Shown here one piece after another: positions 23,160 to 36,130 of a DNA stretch of 64,000 nt; position 1 is the first letter of the stretch; every line of letters starts with the position of its first letter. Under the pieces are notes generated by a model. That model had not been told where the DNA came from and searched no databases. It saw only the letters and a list, made by a program, of their open reading frames with translations. The stretch comes from Sclerodactyla briareus (lineage: Eukaryota > Echinodermata > Holothuroidea > Dendrochirotida > Sclerodactylidae). The stretch lies in contig JAODTK010000688.1 in the NCBI GenBank assembly GCA_026419785.1, positions 496,001-560,000 on the forward strand, written 5' to 3'. The position numbers and the translations under genes are program-made.

Positions 23160-23605
23160 TTACATGATGAACGTATATCTTATGTGGTAACATGAGGATC
23201 TTGTATTCGTATGCGATCAATATATGTTATGTACATGTGATAGTGTATTTTCACGTGATGAATGTATCACTTTAGATAATGATCGTGTATTTTCACGTGA
23301 TGAATATATCATAATGATCGTGTATTTTCACGTGATGAATATATCATAATGATCGTGTATTTTCACTCAATGAATATATCATCCTACATAACGATCGTGT
23401 ATTTTCACTCAATGAATATATCATCCTACATAACGATCGTGTATTTTCACGTGATGAATGTATCACTTTAGATAATGATCGTGTATTCTCACGTGATGAA
23501 TATATCATTTTAAATGATGAACGTGAATTTTCACGCGGATGAAAAATGTATAATTTTAAATGATGATCGTGTATTCTTAGCATGATGAATGTGTCATTCC
23601 CCTTG
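23160..23605. repeat. 35/42-bp minisatellite, about ten units
   Basis: The unit begins GATCGTGTATTTTCACGTGA and ends with ATCATAAT (35 bp) or with ATCACTTTAGATAAT/ATCATCCTACATAAC (42 bp). About ten copies are present, diverging at both ends. Two adjacent units carry CACTCAATGAAT in place of CACGTGATGAAT. Most units contain TTTTCACGTGA with a CACGTG E-box. The repetitive minus-strand peptide (SRENTRSL and variants) is an artefact. Confidence 0.95.
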
Positions 23606-23619
23606 AGGATTTCGTAGTT

Positions 23620-25130
23620 ACATGCATGCACAGCGTACATGTTAACATGACGATGGTATCTTTTCAGACGATGTACTGTACGTATAATTTTATATGAAGT
23701 AACGGATCACGCATTCCAAACTTACCGAGAATGACCGCCATTACGGAAAACAGAACGTACCACTAGAAAACCACAGCGCCATTCATCCAACGAACCAAAT
23801 ACTTAAAATGGCGTATTCAGACACCATGCGTCTGTCACACCAGCTTACATATGTCGAACATAATGATTTGAATATAGTTTTCCCAGAGAAGGGTGTGTTT
23901 AGCATCATTGAAGACATTTTACATTTTACATATATATATATACGGATCTCGCCAACACCTACATCACAACAGAATGATCGAAAGTATATGAAAATAGATA
24001 TCAGCGGGGCGGGTTTCCAAATGTCATCGCGTGCGGCATTGTGTTAAAATCGTTTGTACAAATGTAAAGGAATAGGACGGGGGTTTCGAATGTTGGTTGG
24101 AATGTTTTGTTGTTATTGATCTGTTCCGGGTGTAGGGTGGGGAAAACCGCGCTAGTAGCAGGAGTTGCTATTAATACCTAATTCGACAACACACGACTCT
24201 CTCGACAGGTCAGAACACTTTTCATCGCTTCTACAGCCGCGGCGTGGGTCAGTGTGAGAGGCACATCAGATCCATACGCCGTGGATCAAATGAAATAGAG
24301 ATCCGGTGAGGAATGCGTCACTCCTAAACAGGCCAACTACTATAATTTCCCTGATAATAACGAAGGTGTTATATTAATTAGTCAGTGACATTTGATGCCC
24401 TTTTCCGTTCTTTATCCGATATACTTTTGACGAGAGTTTTTTTTCGCATCCATGGCATTCCATCCACCTGGTGTCATGCTTACCTATCCGTTTGCCGATT
24501 TGGGGGTAAAAATTGGTCCATACTTATTTTGATACCCATCATCTAACCATGGTGTCCGCTAGCAGCGTCACTTGAGAGCATTGCTGCATTGTACGCAGAA
24601 AAACATATATTTTCTAAAGTCACCTTTAGTCTGAATACACGCTACTGAAGACCGCCTTCCAAAATTGCTGCCGCACACCCGCAGTGGTTATCAATGCTAC
24701 CGAACGTTGTATTAGTGATACATCAAACGTTCGGTGATTGTTGCGGATGATAAAATGGTTACTTGAGTTTTTTTTTTTCTACCTTAATTTTGTTTGAGGG
24801 AGTACACTACTCCGTTAAGCCTCTCTGACTTTTTAGTGTACTTCCTTCCGCATGCGTTTCTTTTTACAAACATCGATTAAATATTCCTAAATTTCTGATA
24901 TTAATTATGCAGTTAATTATGTAAATATGTTTGTATTGCGGTAAAACAAATAAATATAAATAAAATAAAGTTGTAATGATACAACAGGATGGCTGCTACT
25001 TTATATAGTGTCTCAAATTTGGGAGATTCCTCTCTGACATAATCTTGGGTAATCTGCCTATTGCCCACCTGTTTTACCATCCTGGACGCAAATCTCTCCG
25101 AAAATGTCTCAAAGTTGGAACCAAACGGAA
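23620..25130. other. No recognisable gene
   Basis: No feature was supported apart from the candidate mini-exon at 23727-23742 described with the 20.4 kb exon. TATATA runs occur at about 23929-23943. Confidence 0.4.
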
Positions 25131-25136
25131 GATTCC

Positions 25137-25275
25137 AGGCCCGTAGCCAGGGGGGTCGGGCGTTCGAACGACCCACCCCTAATGGCGAAAGTCCGCTTTC
25201 TCATGCCCCTATACCGAGAAGGCAGGATATTATTAGATATATTTCTGAACCTGATTTATGAGATTCAATCAAGTC
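25137..25275 (+). mobile_element. Left end of a GTAGCCAGG-type TIR element (truncated)
   Basis: CAGGCCCGTAGCCAGGGGGG followed by TCGGGCGTTCGAACGACC and CACCCCTAATGG resembles the terminal sequence of widespread CAGGGGCGTAGCCAGG-type elements. No matching right end was found nearby, so it is taken as a fragment. The Arg/Gly-rich frames over it are spurious. Confidence 0.45.
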
Positions 25276-25694
25276 GCGGCACACCATTCTTCTTCTTTAT
25301 GTTACCTGAAGGTGTTATCATGATTTCAATATATATTTTAAACCACCTGCAATTTCAGACCATCCAATAAATAATTATTTCAATCTCGATATTGTCACTG
25401 AAGTCACTTTAAGTACTCATAAGTGCCTGGTAAATAATCTTTCGTCCTATCGTATATTGAAAAAAGGGGCCAATAGTTTGGATGCTCAGATCAGTACTGG
25501 AAATACGTGTTTGAAATGTGCGAAGAATTCAATAGGATCATCTCCATTTTTGTGGGGTTCATTTTATTAAAAGCTCATGCCCTAATAGAGGCAAACTGTC
25601 GATTGCAGCATAGCACAAAATCGGACAAAAGGTCCGAACAATGTTCTGTCAAAATGTTCGTCGATCAGACGACCGAAAAGGTGAGTCTGAGCGT

Positions 25695-25918
25695 GACGGG
25701 TCAACTACCCCCCGGACAACTACCCCGGACGACTACCCTCCGGACAAATACCTCCCGGATAAGTCCCAACCAGACAATAGCCCCCTGGACAATTCCCATC
25801 CAGACAATAACCCACTGGACAATTACCCCCGAAGATAAATACCCCGAGGACAACAACCTCCCAGACAATTACCCCTCGGACAATTACCCCGAGACAAATA
25901 CCCCGAGGACAACGTCAC
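25695..25918. repeat. 14-15-bp GACAATTACCCC minisatellite
   Basis: About fifteen degenerate units of the form CCNGACAATTACCCC, with variants GACAAATACC, GACGACTACC and GATAAGTCCC. Because the unit is close to 15 bp, two frames are open across it, giving Pro/Thr/Asp/Asn-rich peptides; these are artefacts. Confidence 0.9.
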
Positions 25919-25929
25919 ATTGAAAAGTG

Positions 25930-28620
25930 TGTTTCTCCATACCGCTGTGTGAATGCATTTTCTGCTCAGGTTCTGTCTAGGTTCTGCATGGTGTAAGAGT
26001 GAAAACGGCTACAGAAGGTTTGCATCATTTTTCTTGGCTGTCAGATACTGTTTAAACACAAAAGCATATACGTTCATAGGCTACGTCTGAGGTAGATGAT
26101 GGCGACACATGCAACTGAAGAAAAAAATGTGAATGTATTCTCTGCTCAGTTAAAAAATAAAATAAAATAAAAAGTTGTTGAAGTCTCAAGGCAGAAATCT
26201 AAACCTCCTAGGAGACACTCTAGTCAGCGATTCACGATTTCAGAACAACCAATAATAAACACACTTCGGTATATCCAGCCGTGTTTGTGATTAAATTTGA
26301 CGTCAGGTAACTTGACGTGACGGTGTGCGAATTTGACAATGGCGGTTGTTAAATTCGGTTGTTAAATTCGAATTCGTGAGATTCATCGCGATTTACGTGG
26401 AAGATGAAACCACTGTTGAAATGTCACTTAAAATATCACCAGGTCGTGCGATCTGTCTTTCGACTTTTACGGGCTGAATCCGTTTTTTCCATATCTAGTC
26501 GAGAACAGCTACAGGGGCCTACATTCATCGTCATGTAAGATGCTCCTCACTTGCTCTGCGCTTCATCTATGAACTACCAATGCGCTCAGAAACAGTGTAA
26601 CGAAACAGTTTCTATTTCATTTCCCCATGAATTATATGTGTAGCGACAATTTTTCCACTCCCCAAGCACAACTCTTTCTGACCACATCATTGAGCAGGTA
26701 TTGCCTGGCATGGTAAAGCAAGTTAATAAATTCAGATATTACAGTTGATTCATTCTAACAATCGACAGAATTTACCCCCCCCCCCCCATGACATTCTGCA
26801 TGCCGACTGGCTCGTATGGATTTTATTGAACTCTCACTAATCCCTCAGAAATTTGAGATTTTCTTCGAAATAACTTTTCTTATAATTATTACCAATGGAA
26901 AAGGAAAACATTTCAGACCATACTCAGAACATTTGTACGAAACTGTTTCGGAAACGCTTTCGGAAACAAAGTGTTCTGAAAACGTTTCGCTTTATCAGTT
27001 CATGGAATATGGGTCTAAGCAGTGAGGTTAGCCATGTCTTGGTTTACCAGGAACCACTCTTTCTTTAATGTTGGAAATTGAAGACAGAAAAGTTTCTAGA
27101 ACATTTTCAAGAAGTGAATTTGAATGGTATATTAGTATGGGAACCTCGCTATTTGTGCTACTCGACATAGAATAATATTCTTCAGAACACTATAATTAAT
27201 ATTCCTGAAACGTTTTGTATATACTGTGTGCAGGGCACTCGGACGTAAGATTTATCCGCCCAGGGCAAACGAATAAGTCCTGGCTTTGAGATGTGCATTT
27301 ACTGAAGAGTATTACGTCTTATTATTGAATTTTATGCAGAGTATGAATAAGCAATTGAGTAATTACCAAACGGAATGTTGGAAAGTCCGACTCTTTCGCT
27401 TTCATCGGTCAACGTTTTCGAATGCTGGAGCTCTAAATAATAGCCATAGTCCCAAACATAAACCTTGTTCCATTTTTACTAAGCCAAGGCTTCTTCTCGG
27501 GGCTTATCGATTACATCTGACTAGATTCACTGAACACACAGCGGCAGTAAACTTTAGTTATAAAAAAAATTCAAGAGTTTATTTATTCTGATAAAGGTTG
27601 AAATTCACGTCCAGCATATTTTTCCGCTCACTGGAAAACCAAGGTTTTGATTCCTCAAGCTAAAAATAAACCATTCGTTATGCGTGTTATATATGGTAAC
27701 ACCTGGACGGCAATGGCTAAAGGCAACGGTGTGACCTTCTGTGACATTTACTTATATCTATATGACTGTATAATCAAAACAACCAGCCACGTGAATGAGT
27801 CAAGATATGAAAAAAGCCGTCGCAAACGTGCTCGATACCACGTCACTTCGATTGCTCCCGTTGAATACGCAACGTGATTGGTATGACCTGTATTGTTTAC
27901 ATAGACTCGCCAACAGAACAGGGGTATGTCTAAAGTTAATGTTACGGTGCACTTTTCAATCCATTTCTGACCAGAACCCAGAAGAGTAAAATTCTAACTA
28001 ACCAGTGAGATACATAAACGTCCAAAACCTTCCAAATTCAAACGTTACGTTAAGAAATATAGTCACGTTCAACCATTGTAGATAAACCCTTCGTATTGAC
28101 CTCTAGGAAATCTGATCCCTCCATATAAAAGATGTTGACTGTAGAAGCTGTTGTTTTCAATGAAAACATCACATTCATCGTGGATTCGTTACAACTATCG
28201 TTGATTCCCTCTGTCGTTATGGTGAGTGTGTGAACACTGAACAACATGTATTCCCAAGCAGCGATAGCCTGCAGTATGTGACCCCGTAGGCATAGCACTA
28301 TTTTACCCTGCACTGTCAAGGTACGGATAAACCTGATAGACTAAGGGCGCTATATGTAACTCGATAATTTCGCAAGATCGCAAAATCTACTGTCGTTGAA
28401 TATTAGGCTCCGCCCAAAAGGCCCGCAGGGCATAGTTGTGGATATTCGGATCGACAGCGACAGCGAATTTCATTAAAAACAAAGTCCTATAGGCGTTTGT
28501 ATTACGAGGTTTGATACGAGGCGAAAAGCATCAAACGCAGGTTTAATCAGGCTACATTTTAGATGACGTTCATTTCGGTAGTTCTTAGACGACCGCTTCC
28601 ATCATTTTTCGCTTTTTGTC
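25930..28620. other. No recognisable gene
   Basis: Includes a C11 run near 26767-26777 and an AAAATAAAAT stretch near 26155. Frames at 26816-27025, 27286-27591 and 27647-27989 show no domains. Confidence 0.4.
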
Positions 28621-28639
28621 TCGCCTGAACAAAGTTAAG

Positions 28640-28657
28640 TGTGTATGTGTGCGTTCG

Positions 28658-28735
<78 letters not shown>

Positions 28736-28786
28736 GCGTGTGTGTACGTGTGTGTGGTGTGTGTGTGTGTGTGTGTGTGTGCGTGT
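28640..28786. repeat. GT dinucleotide microsatellite
   Basis: About 145 bp of GT repeats with a few GCGT/TACGT/GGT interruptions. The Cys/Val-rich frames in all three phases are artefacts. Alternating GT tracts of this length can form Z-DNA. Confidence 0.97.
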
Positions 28787-28789
28787 ATG

Positions 28790-29470
28790 TCCGTCCCACT
28801 TCCTCGTTAGCGGATTTCTCGGAAACGGTAAGACCGAATTTGATGAAATTTAGTATATGTAGAACTCGGGGTTTGGGGGTTGATCACGATCTGATTATAT
28901 TTTGGGCACAAAAGTCCCTAATTAAGTGAGGTAATTAGCCTATTTTATGTCATTTATTGGTCAGGCTCGTTAGCGAGATTAGTGATGAACCGTAGGTGTC
29001 ATGGTGACTTGGTTTGGAACATAAATGCAGGATATAAGGTAGATTAACTGATTGGACTCTCAGCGTAAAATATGCTAATTAAGTCATCAGATTTTCACGA
29101 AACTTTCAATGTATCTGATTTGCATAATTTATGCGAAATCTTGAAGTTGCTTGAATTTCCATGAAACCTGGTGGGTATGGTTTTACCTTGAGTTCCAATT
29201 TTTTTAAAACATAAACTGGCTGTCACTGGAGGTCCATTCAGTGTGTCTATTTTGCATGGTTTCTTCCAAATTTCGTTCGATTTTCATGAAGCTTGGTGGG
29301 TATGGTCTACCATTAGTTCCGAAAAAGTTTCCCATGACTCGAGTCAAAATTAGATAATGGGTCAATGGAGTTGACTTTGTGTCTAATTGCCTAAAATTTA
29401 GAGTCACATTCACATTTAGTCCCTTTCCCCAAAAGTTATGCTCCGTTAGTAGACATGGTCAATGATCAGG
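28790..29470. repeat. Dispersed repeat downstream of the GT array
   Basis: Two internally related segments contain TTTCCATGAAACCTGGTGGG (29162) and TTTTCATGAAGCTTGGTGGG (29280), each followed by TATGG...AGTTCC. A third relative occurs at 12711. The segment GATTTCTCGGAAACGGTAAG near 28814 is also typical of this class of dispersed repeat. Probably non-coding mobile DNA of uncertain type. Confidence 0.45.
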
Positions 29471-29479
29471 CCTTACGAA

Positions 29480-31860
29480 TTTGAAATTGGTCACTGATAA
29501 GTAGGGGGCTTTTTCTGATAAATGGTATACCGAAATCCTAGAGCAACATATGGAATGCCTTGTGATTGTTTTTTGCATGTGACTAATAGAAGAAATCGCT
29601 GATCGCGCAAACAGGCGAGACACTGGGGGGAGGGGGGGAGGGGGAGGGGATCGCCTTGTTAATCGTTGTGATCTGCTAAATAAACCTCACCCATCCGCTA
29701 GGTTTGGCCTCAAATTGTAAACGCGCTTATTTCGACGAGGACGTCCTGTCCTGGTTCATTGATTTAGGCTATTCATTTGAATTTCACCTCTAAAACTGGA
29801 GAAAACATGATCAGAATAACAAAAACCAATTTCACATTCGCTATGTACATAGAAATCACAAAAGGATGATGTGTTTCAATAAGAATCAATACAACATAAT
29901 TGATAGGATACAAATAGAACGTAAGAGGCCTATGCTCGTCCTGAATTAGGCCATATGGACTACCAGATAGGAACTGATTATTAACCATCAGCGGGAGGGG
30001 GGGGGGGGGGCTAACAGCAGGTTCTCCAGCAGAGCTAGTGACTTTGAAAGATTCTATGATTTATTAGCCTTTTCGCAAATAGCTATATCTGCAAGCGTCG
30101 AAGAAAAATCTGAAGTAGCTCAGGAGTAACCAGTACAGTCTATGGATTTACACCCAATAAGTCAGTTTCTCCGGTCAGAAACAACATATATGGAAGTCGA
30201 ATTTGACACAAATAAAAACGTAAAGTATCATTAGAAACAATACAACGAAATTTGAGAGAACAGTCTCCCAATCTGAGGGAACACAAGACTAACCCCTGAT
30301 GTATAGGCCTATCCTAGCATGTATCAAACCCATTCCACAGTGGCACTACAAAATGCCATTTGCGGAAAGCTAATTGGTTGAAGGTTACTCTACCCCCTAA
30401 ACAAGCAGTATACGATTGATTTTAATACGAAGAAGGCAGCCAATCTCGATGAGCTCTATAAAATATCAGCCGTAACAGGTGCATGGAAAAGTAATAATGA
30501 AGTAATTAATACAACGCTTACCAGAATATAATATCGTATAACGTATATCTTACCTATATATCTTTCACTCGGGTCCAGCACCTCTGAATGACAGTATGTG
30601 CCACCATCCTGAAATTGAAAGATAACAGAAATGTTTTATTTTTGTATGAATTGTACTTATGTAATGATTGGCGACTGCATGTTTCACGGCCAATATTCCA
30701 ATTCATAATATGTTTTCTGACTTCATCTTCCTCCTATATGTCGAAGATTCAAGGGAAATTGCTCTCGGTTCAAACCTAAATCTCTTTTCTCCACTCCTTT
30801 TTGATAGCGTCTGGCCATCGGCAAAGCTTTTAGTACGGTCATGCTGATTGGTTGACATTCGTTTGATTTAACATTCGAAGTAAAACATATTAGCTCTGTG
30901 TAACATCGCCGTATAGCCTACATAGAAGACAGAAATCAAGAGGCAAAACAGGCGCGCGTCGGCTGACTTTCGTCTCGATTGAACTGCATGCGCTGGTATG
31001 CGTTGCAGTGACATACAAATATACACAATTGGCGTTCGCTAAAAATATAAACAAAAACTTCCGTGAAAGTTCACTTGACTCTCTGTAAATATGAACATAT
31101 TAGCAATAACTATTGACTAGAGGGACTGGCAGGATAACGTCAATCTTGATTGCGCAATTGAACATATTTCTTTCAACTTATTGCGAGAAACTTCGAACTC
31201 TACAGGGGAACTTCCATACCAATCTGTTGTACAATTGTTTTGATTAGTTAATTCATTTAGGCTCAATCGGGATGACTCCTTCGATTTTTTCCTTCATTTC
31301 AAGTCTCATTGAGCATGCGCAAAGCTAAGAAAGCGGTCTGTATATTCGAACTTCAGTGCACTGTAGTGGGAGGGGCAATTGCTTATCGGTAATTTGACTC
31401 CTGTATAACAGCATAACGTCCATAATCCATTTGAAGTATGTACTGCAAAATGTTACTTGCGAAACGATTCAAGCGCTTCTTTCTTTTGCTAATAATGGAA
31501 ACTGCATTGCGTCTGGGAAAGCATTCCCCCTTTAACAAACCTAAATAGATGCGGACTACATTTTTGGGTCGCAATTTTCGAATACCCAATATGGGGCCAA
31601 CATTGTGCATTAGGACGTATTTAATCTCAAACCTAAACCGCTGAATCTTCCCCAGTACTATGGCCTATTAGCCTGATCGCGCGGCGACAGTTTCTGCGCA
31701 GCAAATGCATATCTGGTTGTCAGCTATAGTCAGCTGCTATGTAGCACGCACTCACATAAACATAAACACCCCCTCTTAATGGACAGCAGCGATTTTTTCA
31801 ATTTAAAATCTCCCTCTTTCGTTTCCCGCCATGCATGAGCCTTTTCACTACGCACCATTT
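29480..31860. other. No recognisable gene
   Basis: Contains G-rich runs at about 29625-29648 and 29996-30010. No gene, TIR element or tRNA-like sequence could be supported. Confidence 0.4.
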
Positions 31861-31869
31861 TTCCGTCAG

Positions 31870-31981
31870 CGACGGCGGGCGATGCGAAGAACATATCACC
31901 CAGATTTCGACACTTAATGAAGGAGGCAACATAAGTGTTGGACAGAAGGCATTAGCCAGAATGGGCAATCCTAAATGCACG
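31870..31981 (+). CDS. Candidate internal exon, 112 bp, unknown gene
   Basis: An acceptor-like CCATTTTTCCGTCAG ends at 31869 and a weak donor (ACG then GTAATC) starts at 31982. A single frame is open across the interval, entering after one base and ending in phase 0. It encodes 37 residues with two cysteines and an N-glycosylation sequon (motifs GGRCEEHITQ, LNEGGNIS, GNPKCT). No domain was recognised. The reverse strand is also open here, which weakens the case. Confidence 0.2.
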
Positions 31982-31989
31982 GTAATCTG

Positions 31990-33150
31990 TTTAACTTTCA
32001 ATTTGTTGCTATATTCAGCTTGCTTCGCTCCCACGACTTCTACTGGACTGAGCGATAAATGGGTTGCATTTCCTCTCGGATCACTAACTTGGATATCTAT
32101 TAACTATAGGTGTACGAAGAACTATTAAAATGTGAAGAAAAAGTATATCTTAAAATTTCTATCAGAGAAGTGGGATTGATCGGATGTCAATATTGGCTTT
32201 AATGCAGTATAATCGCTGGATATACTATGCTACATATCACTCTAGTTTTCAGATTTTCCTGATAGAATCTTAGCTGCCTCATCCTCATCTGTAGTCTACT
32301 CCCATGAAACCATACAAACATCTTATATCTGCATGGGATCGTCTGCCTATGATCAGATAAACTCATATATGCCTTGATCCGGATAAAGATGCAATTTTTT
32401 ACATAGGCCAAATGGGCAGTTCAAAGTGTGTGGCTATATCCGGCGATACATAGAATTTATGAATAGATCATTCGTTTGGGCCATATATGGGGTTTCAGTG
32501 TGGCCACCATTGTACCTCTTCATGTACTCTCATGTCCGATTTCATCCTCAATGAGCCCATTTGTGGATATTACTATGGTGATGTCGTCGAGACTCATTCG
32601 AAGAGTTCTTACCCAACAGTGTAGGGGGAGTGTGGGGGGATCAATATATACGGTCTCGTTATTCAATCCATTAAACATTTACCCACAACCTCATTACTGT
32701 TGTTTCTTAACACCGTGCATTTTTTCAGTTAATGGACTGACACTGGCGGGTCAAACTGATTCAATCAGTAATCTTGTCAGAATCGTGATTACAATCACCT
32801 AGTCTGTTTGAGCGAGTATTATGCAGCCCAACGTCTTGAGGACTTCTCGATCGAAAGTGCGAAAACCGGTTTCTCAATTCGCATTTTGAACAAGGTACTT
32901 CATTAAAAAAGGATGGATTGGCATTTGAAGAAATATCGACCCGACTGATGGACACTTCATTTTGGTGAAGAGGTGGCGAGTGGATCGGGTTGCCCTTTGG
33001 GCGAAATATTCCACTAGTGACCACACATTTGAACTCTCATGTGTGACATTGCTCGTCTTCTCCACATTATTTAGAGATAACTTAATGGAGTGGTTATATT
33101 TTGTCTTTCAATGGAACTATCCATAACAGATGAGCGCAGTTTTTTTCCTT
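31990..33150. other. No recognisable gene
   Basis: Frames at 32476-32802 and 32761-33065 (opposite strands) lack support. Confidence 0.4.
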
Positions 33151-33161
33151 CTCATATTCAG

Positions 33162-33397
33162 TGACTGACTTGTTTTTGCTGCTTGTTTTTGTGTTTTTGT
33201 CAGCAAATGTTTCACATTGTAGCCATTGTCGATTCTATACTGACATACAGTTATTGATTCAGTATTTCACTTCCAACTGTATACGTCAAGAAAGGCCCGT
33301 TTTCAGATTTCCAAACATGGGGGTTATAAATGTGGGCAGTGGGCAACTATGTTTACCTAGTAAACCAAGCTTTGAAGCATTAACCTCTTTCTGCTAA
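33162..33397 (+). CDS. Candidate terminal exon with hydrophobic segment
   Basis: A strong acceptor (TTTTTTTCCTTCTCATATTCAG) ends at 33161. The frame beginning TG-ACT-GAC is open to a TAA at 33395-33397. It encodes about 77 residues: a hydrophobic stretch (LFLLLVFVFLSA, residues 4-15) followed by five cysteines (NVSHCSHC, TSNC, QLC, SFC). There is no ATG at the start, so it would have to be a last exon of a membrane or secreted protein. No family was recognised. Confidence 0.22.
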
Positions 33398-33399
33398 CA

Positions 33400-34690
33400 C
33401 CAACGACAATAGGCAACTTCCTCTCTAAACATGAAATCTACTGAATCTACCATGTTCTGACTTGTTGCATGCTTGTGTTTCTCACATATCGTCGGACGAG
33501 CTTTTGAAACATTGACCTTTCGTGACTTGAACAACCGTTAATTGATACCAGGAACAATGTAGGTTTCGTTTTCTTGTATATGCAACCTACCAACCTAATA
33601 CGAATCTGATACATGCCTGCGCCCTATAAATCTGGTGCTGACACACACAGTGAGTGACATACGAACAGACCAGAATGTACATAACAGACACACACACACA
33701 TGACGTGTGATTACATAGTTTCTTTTCCGCCTTCAGCAAAGAATAGACGAGATTGAAATGAGAGAAGAAACGAGACGCTCGCCACATCTCATGGAAAGAA
33801 AAAACAAACAAAACAAACGAAACAGACCACACAAAATGAAAAAATAAAATAAACAAGAACTACAACAGCCAAGTCCCGGGCATACTTTCCCTCTAGAAGC
33901 CCTTAGCCCGTTACAGGTTTCAATAGCAACGTGTTACGTGCCAATGGGTGGTTTACAGATTACTCATGATTGCTCCTATTACAGATCTGTTTATTAGCCA
34001 AATCGTACACTACGAAAATACATTTCTTGTATTTAGGTTCTATTTCTGTCGGCGGGTTGTGTGTGTATGCTCGCGCATATACAGAGTCGGTCATTGACTG
34101 CTGGAGAGTGTTATATTCGTGATATTGACAATGAAGCTGAGGTCTGTAACACTGTGGAAAAGTACCTCTCACGTATTTATGGGTTCCGTGTGTTTTGGGC
34201 GGAGGTATATTCTCTCAATAATTTTACCTATCAGGAATTCTCCTGCAGGCAGAACAAATGACGCAGAAGATTTTAATTTCTTGGAATTCAGCCGCCACTG
34301 CATGCAAAGAGCACGAGCAGATTTCGGCAACACGGGGAATGAAACTGAAATAATCAATAAAAGCCGTGGATAAAATTCATGTGATATGGATCGAAACTGC
34401 GTCAGTGTACAGATGAATGCCTGTGTTGACATATGAGAAACATGCACAGAGTATTGGAGCATGTTCGTGTTCGTGTGTTAAATAAACTTCACCTTTGTTT
34501 GTTTTTCATATCCGATTTTCATTTGTAACAAGTCACCATTCAAAACTGTTTCGGAAATTATTCCTCACTTGATGGAGGTCAAGTATCTATGAATTCACGA
34601 GGAATTCAATTCACAATGATTTTGACACTGATTTAGACGTGGACACATTAAAATCCGAACTTGTAAGAATCGCCCCATAATGATCGAAAA
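33400..34690. other. No recognisable gene
   Basis: A short ACAC tract lies at 33688-33700 and A-rich DNA at 33795-33855. Frames on both strands at 33960-34460 overlap each other and have no domain support. Confidence 0.4.
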
Positions 34691-34696
34691 GCGACA

Positions 34697-34830
34697 CTGT
34701 GAAAAAAATATTGTAGAATTTACAGTAAATTACGGGCAAACTCTGCTGCCAGTAATTTCACTTAAATTTTACATTAAACTACTGTTAAATTTACTTTAAA
34801 TTTACTACTTTATTTAGTAGCAAGTTTAAC
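34697..34830. mobile_element. AT-rich MITE-like block
   Basis: CACTGTGAAAAAAATATTGT followed by GAATTTACAGTAAATTACGG and GCTGCCAGTAATTT, then multiple AAATTTAC/GTAAATTT inverted words. This CACTGTnAAAAA...TTTACAGTAAATTAC layout, with a CTGCC core, matches a widespread type of animal MITE. Precise ends and target duplication were not resolved. Confidence 0.5.
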
Positions 34831-34962
34831 TAAAGTCAAGTAATTTTAAAAATATGTAACGCCTTGCATTTGTTTTCCCCCGCGATATCTAAACCAACTC
34901 GAATTGTTAATATTTCCTAATTGATGATACCCCAACCCTCAAATGATGTCTTCGAACCACAA

Positions 34963-35052
34963 AACAGTGGCAACTGGCGTACTGTAATAACAGTGGCAAC
35001 TTACATACTGTTATAACAGTGGCAACTGACATACTGGGTGACATACTGGGTG
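34963..35052. repeat. 26-bp tandem repeat, three units, plus 13-bp duplication
   Basis: AACAGTGGCAACTGGCGTAC, AACAGTGGCAACTTACATAC and AACAGTGGCAACTGACATAC begin at 34963, 34989 and 35015 (period 26). The last unit is followed by a doubled GACATACTGGGTG (13 bp). Confidence 0.9.
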
Positions 35053-35059
35053 ATAGAAA

Positions 35060-36130
35060 GGATAAAGTCAGGAGTACTTAGAATTCAACACTGTATTCTA
35101 GAAAAAAACAGAGGGAGCAATTGTTAGTCAAATTATGGCTATTCTCTCTTGTTCTAAAATTAGAGAAGAATGGCCAATGTTAATTTCTACTGGATACCCC
35201 ATTTTGGAATCTCGTTAACCAATGATAAGCAACATAAAAAGGGGTTTAAAGTGTTGTTTCTAGGCTGTCGGAGACTCCTTTATAAGCGCCCAAAACAGGC
35301 AAAAAACGTGTCATCGATTTTGAAAAGTGGGTCTGGCCTAAGTTCCAGAATTTGATTTGATTATCTTGTCCTAAAGACGAGATTATTTTGACCTTTCTAG
35401 AGAAGGAAATCACACATATTCACCTCATCACTTGAGCATTGATATCAGGTTAATATTAGGGCGCCCATAACGTATACCCATGGATTTTAGATTAATGTTT
35501 AATGTCATTACTTGTGGGTTATTTGTCAATCTCTTGGCGCTGGCAAAATGTCTGCCCAAGGGACATTCTAAAGGCTGGTATTAGGAGCTACATAAATATT
35601 GTCCAAATGTTTGACAACTGCAGTCCATTCGATTGTAGAATCGTGTATGTTATATAAACTCAACTCAAAGCTCGCAGAAAAGCTTTGCGGTTCCAACTAA
35701 CTAAAAAACATATTCGTTTCGATAATTTGCAACAAGTAGGGCATGCAATTGAACTGCCTAGCTAATCAATCGCCACGCTGATGGCCAATGATTTGATAAT
35801 CGTTTTTTAACATATGTTCCATCGTGGTCGACCAGCCTTGGCTTGGGGACTGTGGCGTCAGAAGGATGAGATCAACAACAGTCATATAGGAGTGAGTGTG
35901 AAGACTCGGGCATATCGATTCACCGACTGTGTATGCCATGATTGGAACAAAAGACCAAAGACCTATATCGCAACCCTATATGCAAATATGGTTTCGCTTC
36001 AATCCCCCAAACGATATCTGGAACCCTTGTCAGCACTAGGTTATTCGCATTTAAAAGGAATGTTCATATTTAGGATAAAATTATGATACCTCTATGTGTT
36101 TGCATCAAACGTATACAATTATAATACCCA
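35060..36130. other. No recognisable gene
   Basis: No feature was supported. Confidence 0.4.

Noticed and set aside
23344..23640. 98-codon minus-strand peptide repeat
   Set aside because: Translation of the 35/42-bp minisatellite.
25507..25923. 138-codon Pro/Thr/Asn-rich frame
   Set aside because: The repetitive half is the 14-15-bp minisatellite; no domain in the first half.
28616..28929. Cysteine/valine-rich open frames
   Set aside because: Direct translation of the GT microsatellite in three frames.
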